DNA from: Ramlibacter sp.
GTDB lineage: Bacteria > Pseudomonadota > Gammaproteobacteria > Burkholderiales > Burkholderiaceae_C
DNA length: 6,326 nt
Direction of reading: 5' to 3'
Assembly: GCA_025351615.1 (NCBI GenBank)
Contig: JANXVP010000432.1
Location: 1-6,326 of the forward strand
In this document: positions 6,180-6,326 of the stretch, piece after piece
How the letters are laid out: the number at the start of each line of letters is the position of its first letter
How positions within the stretch are numbered: the first letter of the stretch is position 1
Translations under genes and position numbers: made by a program
Notes under the pieces: generated by a model
The model's database searches: none
The model's input: only the letters and a program-made list of their open reading frames with translations
Told to the model about the DNA's origin: nothing

Positions 6180-6326
6180 TCAAACCCGTTCGAAGATGCC
6201 CGCGGCACCCTGGCCCATGCCGACGCACATGGTCACCATCGCGTACTTCAGATTCTTGCGCCGCAGGGCGTGAACCACTGTCGCGGAACGGATCACGCCG
6301 GTGGCGCCCAGCGGATGACCCAGGGC
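6180..6326 (-). CDS. thiolase (acetyl-CoA C-acyltransferase), C-terminal 48 residues
   Basis: Only the 3' end is in the window: 48 codons plus TGA at 6182-6180. Two of the three thiolase active-site blocks are visible. GHPLGATG carries the catalytic histidine (visible residue 4), and CVGMGQGAAGIFE carries the general-base cysteine (visible residue 34). The 30-residue His-Cys spacing equals that of Zoogloea thiolase (His348, Cys378). The nucleophilic cysteine near the N-terminus lies outside. The family cleaves 3-ketoacyl-CoA with CoA, or condenses two acetyl-CoA. The ending FERV resembles FadA/PcaF-type degradative thiolases, and with the thioesterase and crotonase downstream a catabolic role is more likely than polyhydroxybutyrate synthesis. 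The exact subfamily cannot be fixed from this fragment. Confidence 0.93.
   Translation of the reverse strand, partial: ALGHPLGATGVIRSATVVHALRRKNLKYAMVTMCVGMGQGAAGIFERV

Noticed and set aside
5383..6273. A 296-codon open frame on the plus strand over the thioesterase
   Set aside because: It is the antisense shadow of the thioesterase and thiolase genes. The peptide is His/Arg/Gly-rich and carries no motif, whereas the minus strand shows the TesB catalytic triad.
1..6326. CRISPR array, tRNA/rRNA genes, insertion sequences or phage genes
   Set aside because: I saw no regularly spaced direct repeats with unique spacers, no transposase or integrase motifs, and no tRNA-like cloverleaf. Every long stretch is accounted for by the six genes and one intergenic gap.

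Overview
All genes that I can support in this window lie on the minus strand. The moderately high G+C content, the FHA-type two-partner secretion genes and the fatty-acid catabolism gene cluster suggest a Gram-negative proteobacterium, most likely a beta-proteobacterium of the Burkholderiales type. That placement is an inference from style, not from a marker gene.

Reading in the direction of transcription (right to left), the first block (6326 to 4542) is a compact acyl-CoA gene set. It holds the last 48 residues of a thiolase, an acyl-CoA thioesterase of the TesB-like double-hotdog type 11 bp further on, and a crotonase-fold protein 52 bp after that. The crotonase lacks both glutamates of classical enoyl-CoA hydratase. 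It carries the single glutamate of delta3,delta2-enoyl-CoA isomerases instead. Together the three proteins would isomerise, cleave and hydrolyse acyl-CoA thioesters in a beta-oxidation-like pathway.

A 281-bp gap (4261-4541) separates the two blocks. It holds a perfect 14-bp FNR/Anr/FixK-type palindrome (4333-4346) and two GC-rich inverted repeats, but I see no convincing sigma70 promoter.

The second block (4260 to 1) is a two-partner secretion (TPS) operon. It begins with a 42-codon ORF encoding a tiny predicted lipoprotein (lipobox LAGC, only 12 mature residues). Six bases later comes an outer-membrane TpsB/FhaC/ShlB-family transporter of 557 aa, and 38 bp after that the TpsA exoprotein. 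TpsA runs off the left edge after 804 codons without a stop. The visible part has a signal peptide, a TPS domain with the NPNG signature, a long Gly-rich beta-helix, a set of 21-24-residue GRD repeats, a YDG-type domain and the start of a proline tract.

The points most worth a second look are the mini-lipoprotein that heads the TPS operon, the FNR-like box in front of it, the five cysteines in TpsA (two vicinal pairs), and the isomerase-like active site of the crotonase.
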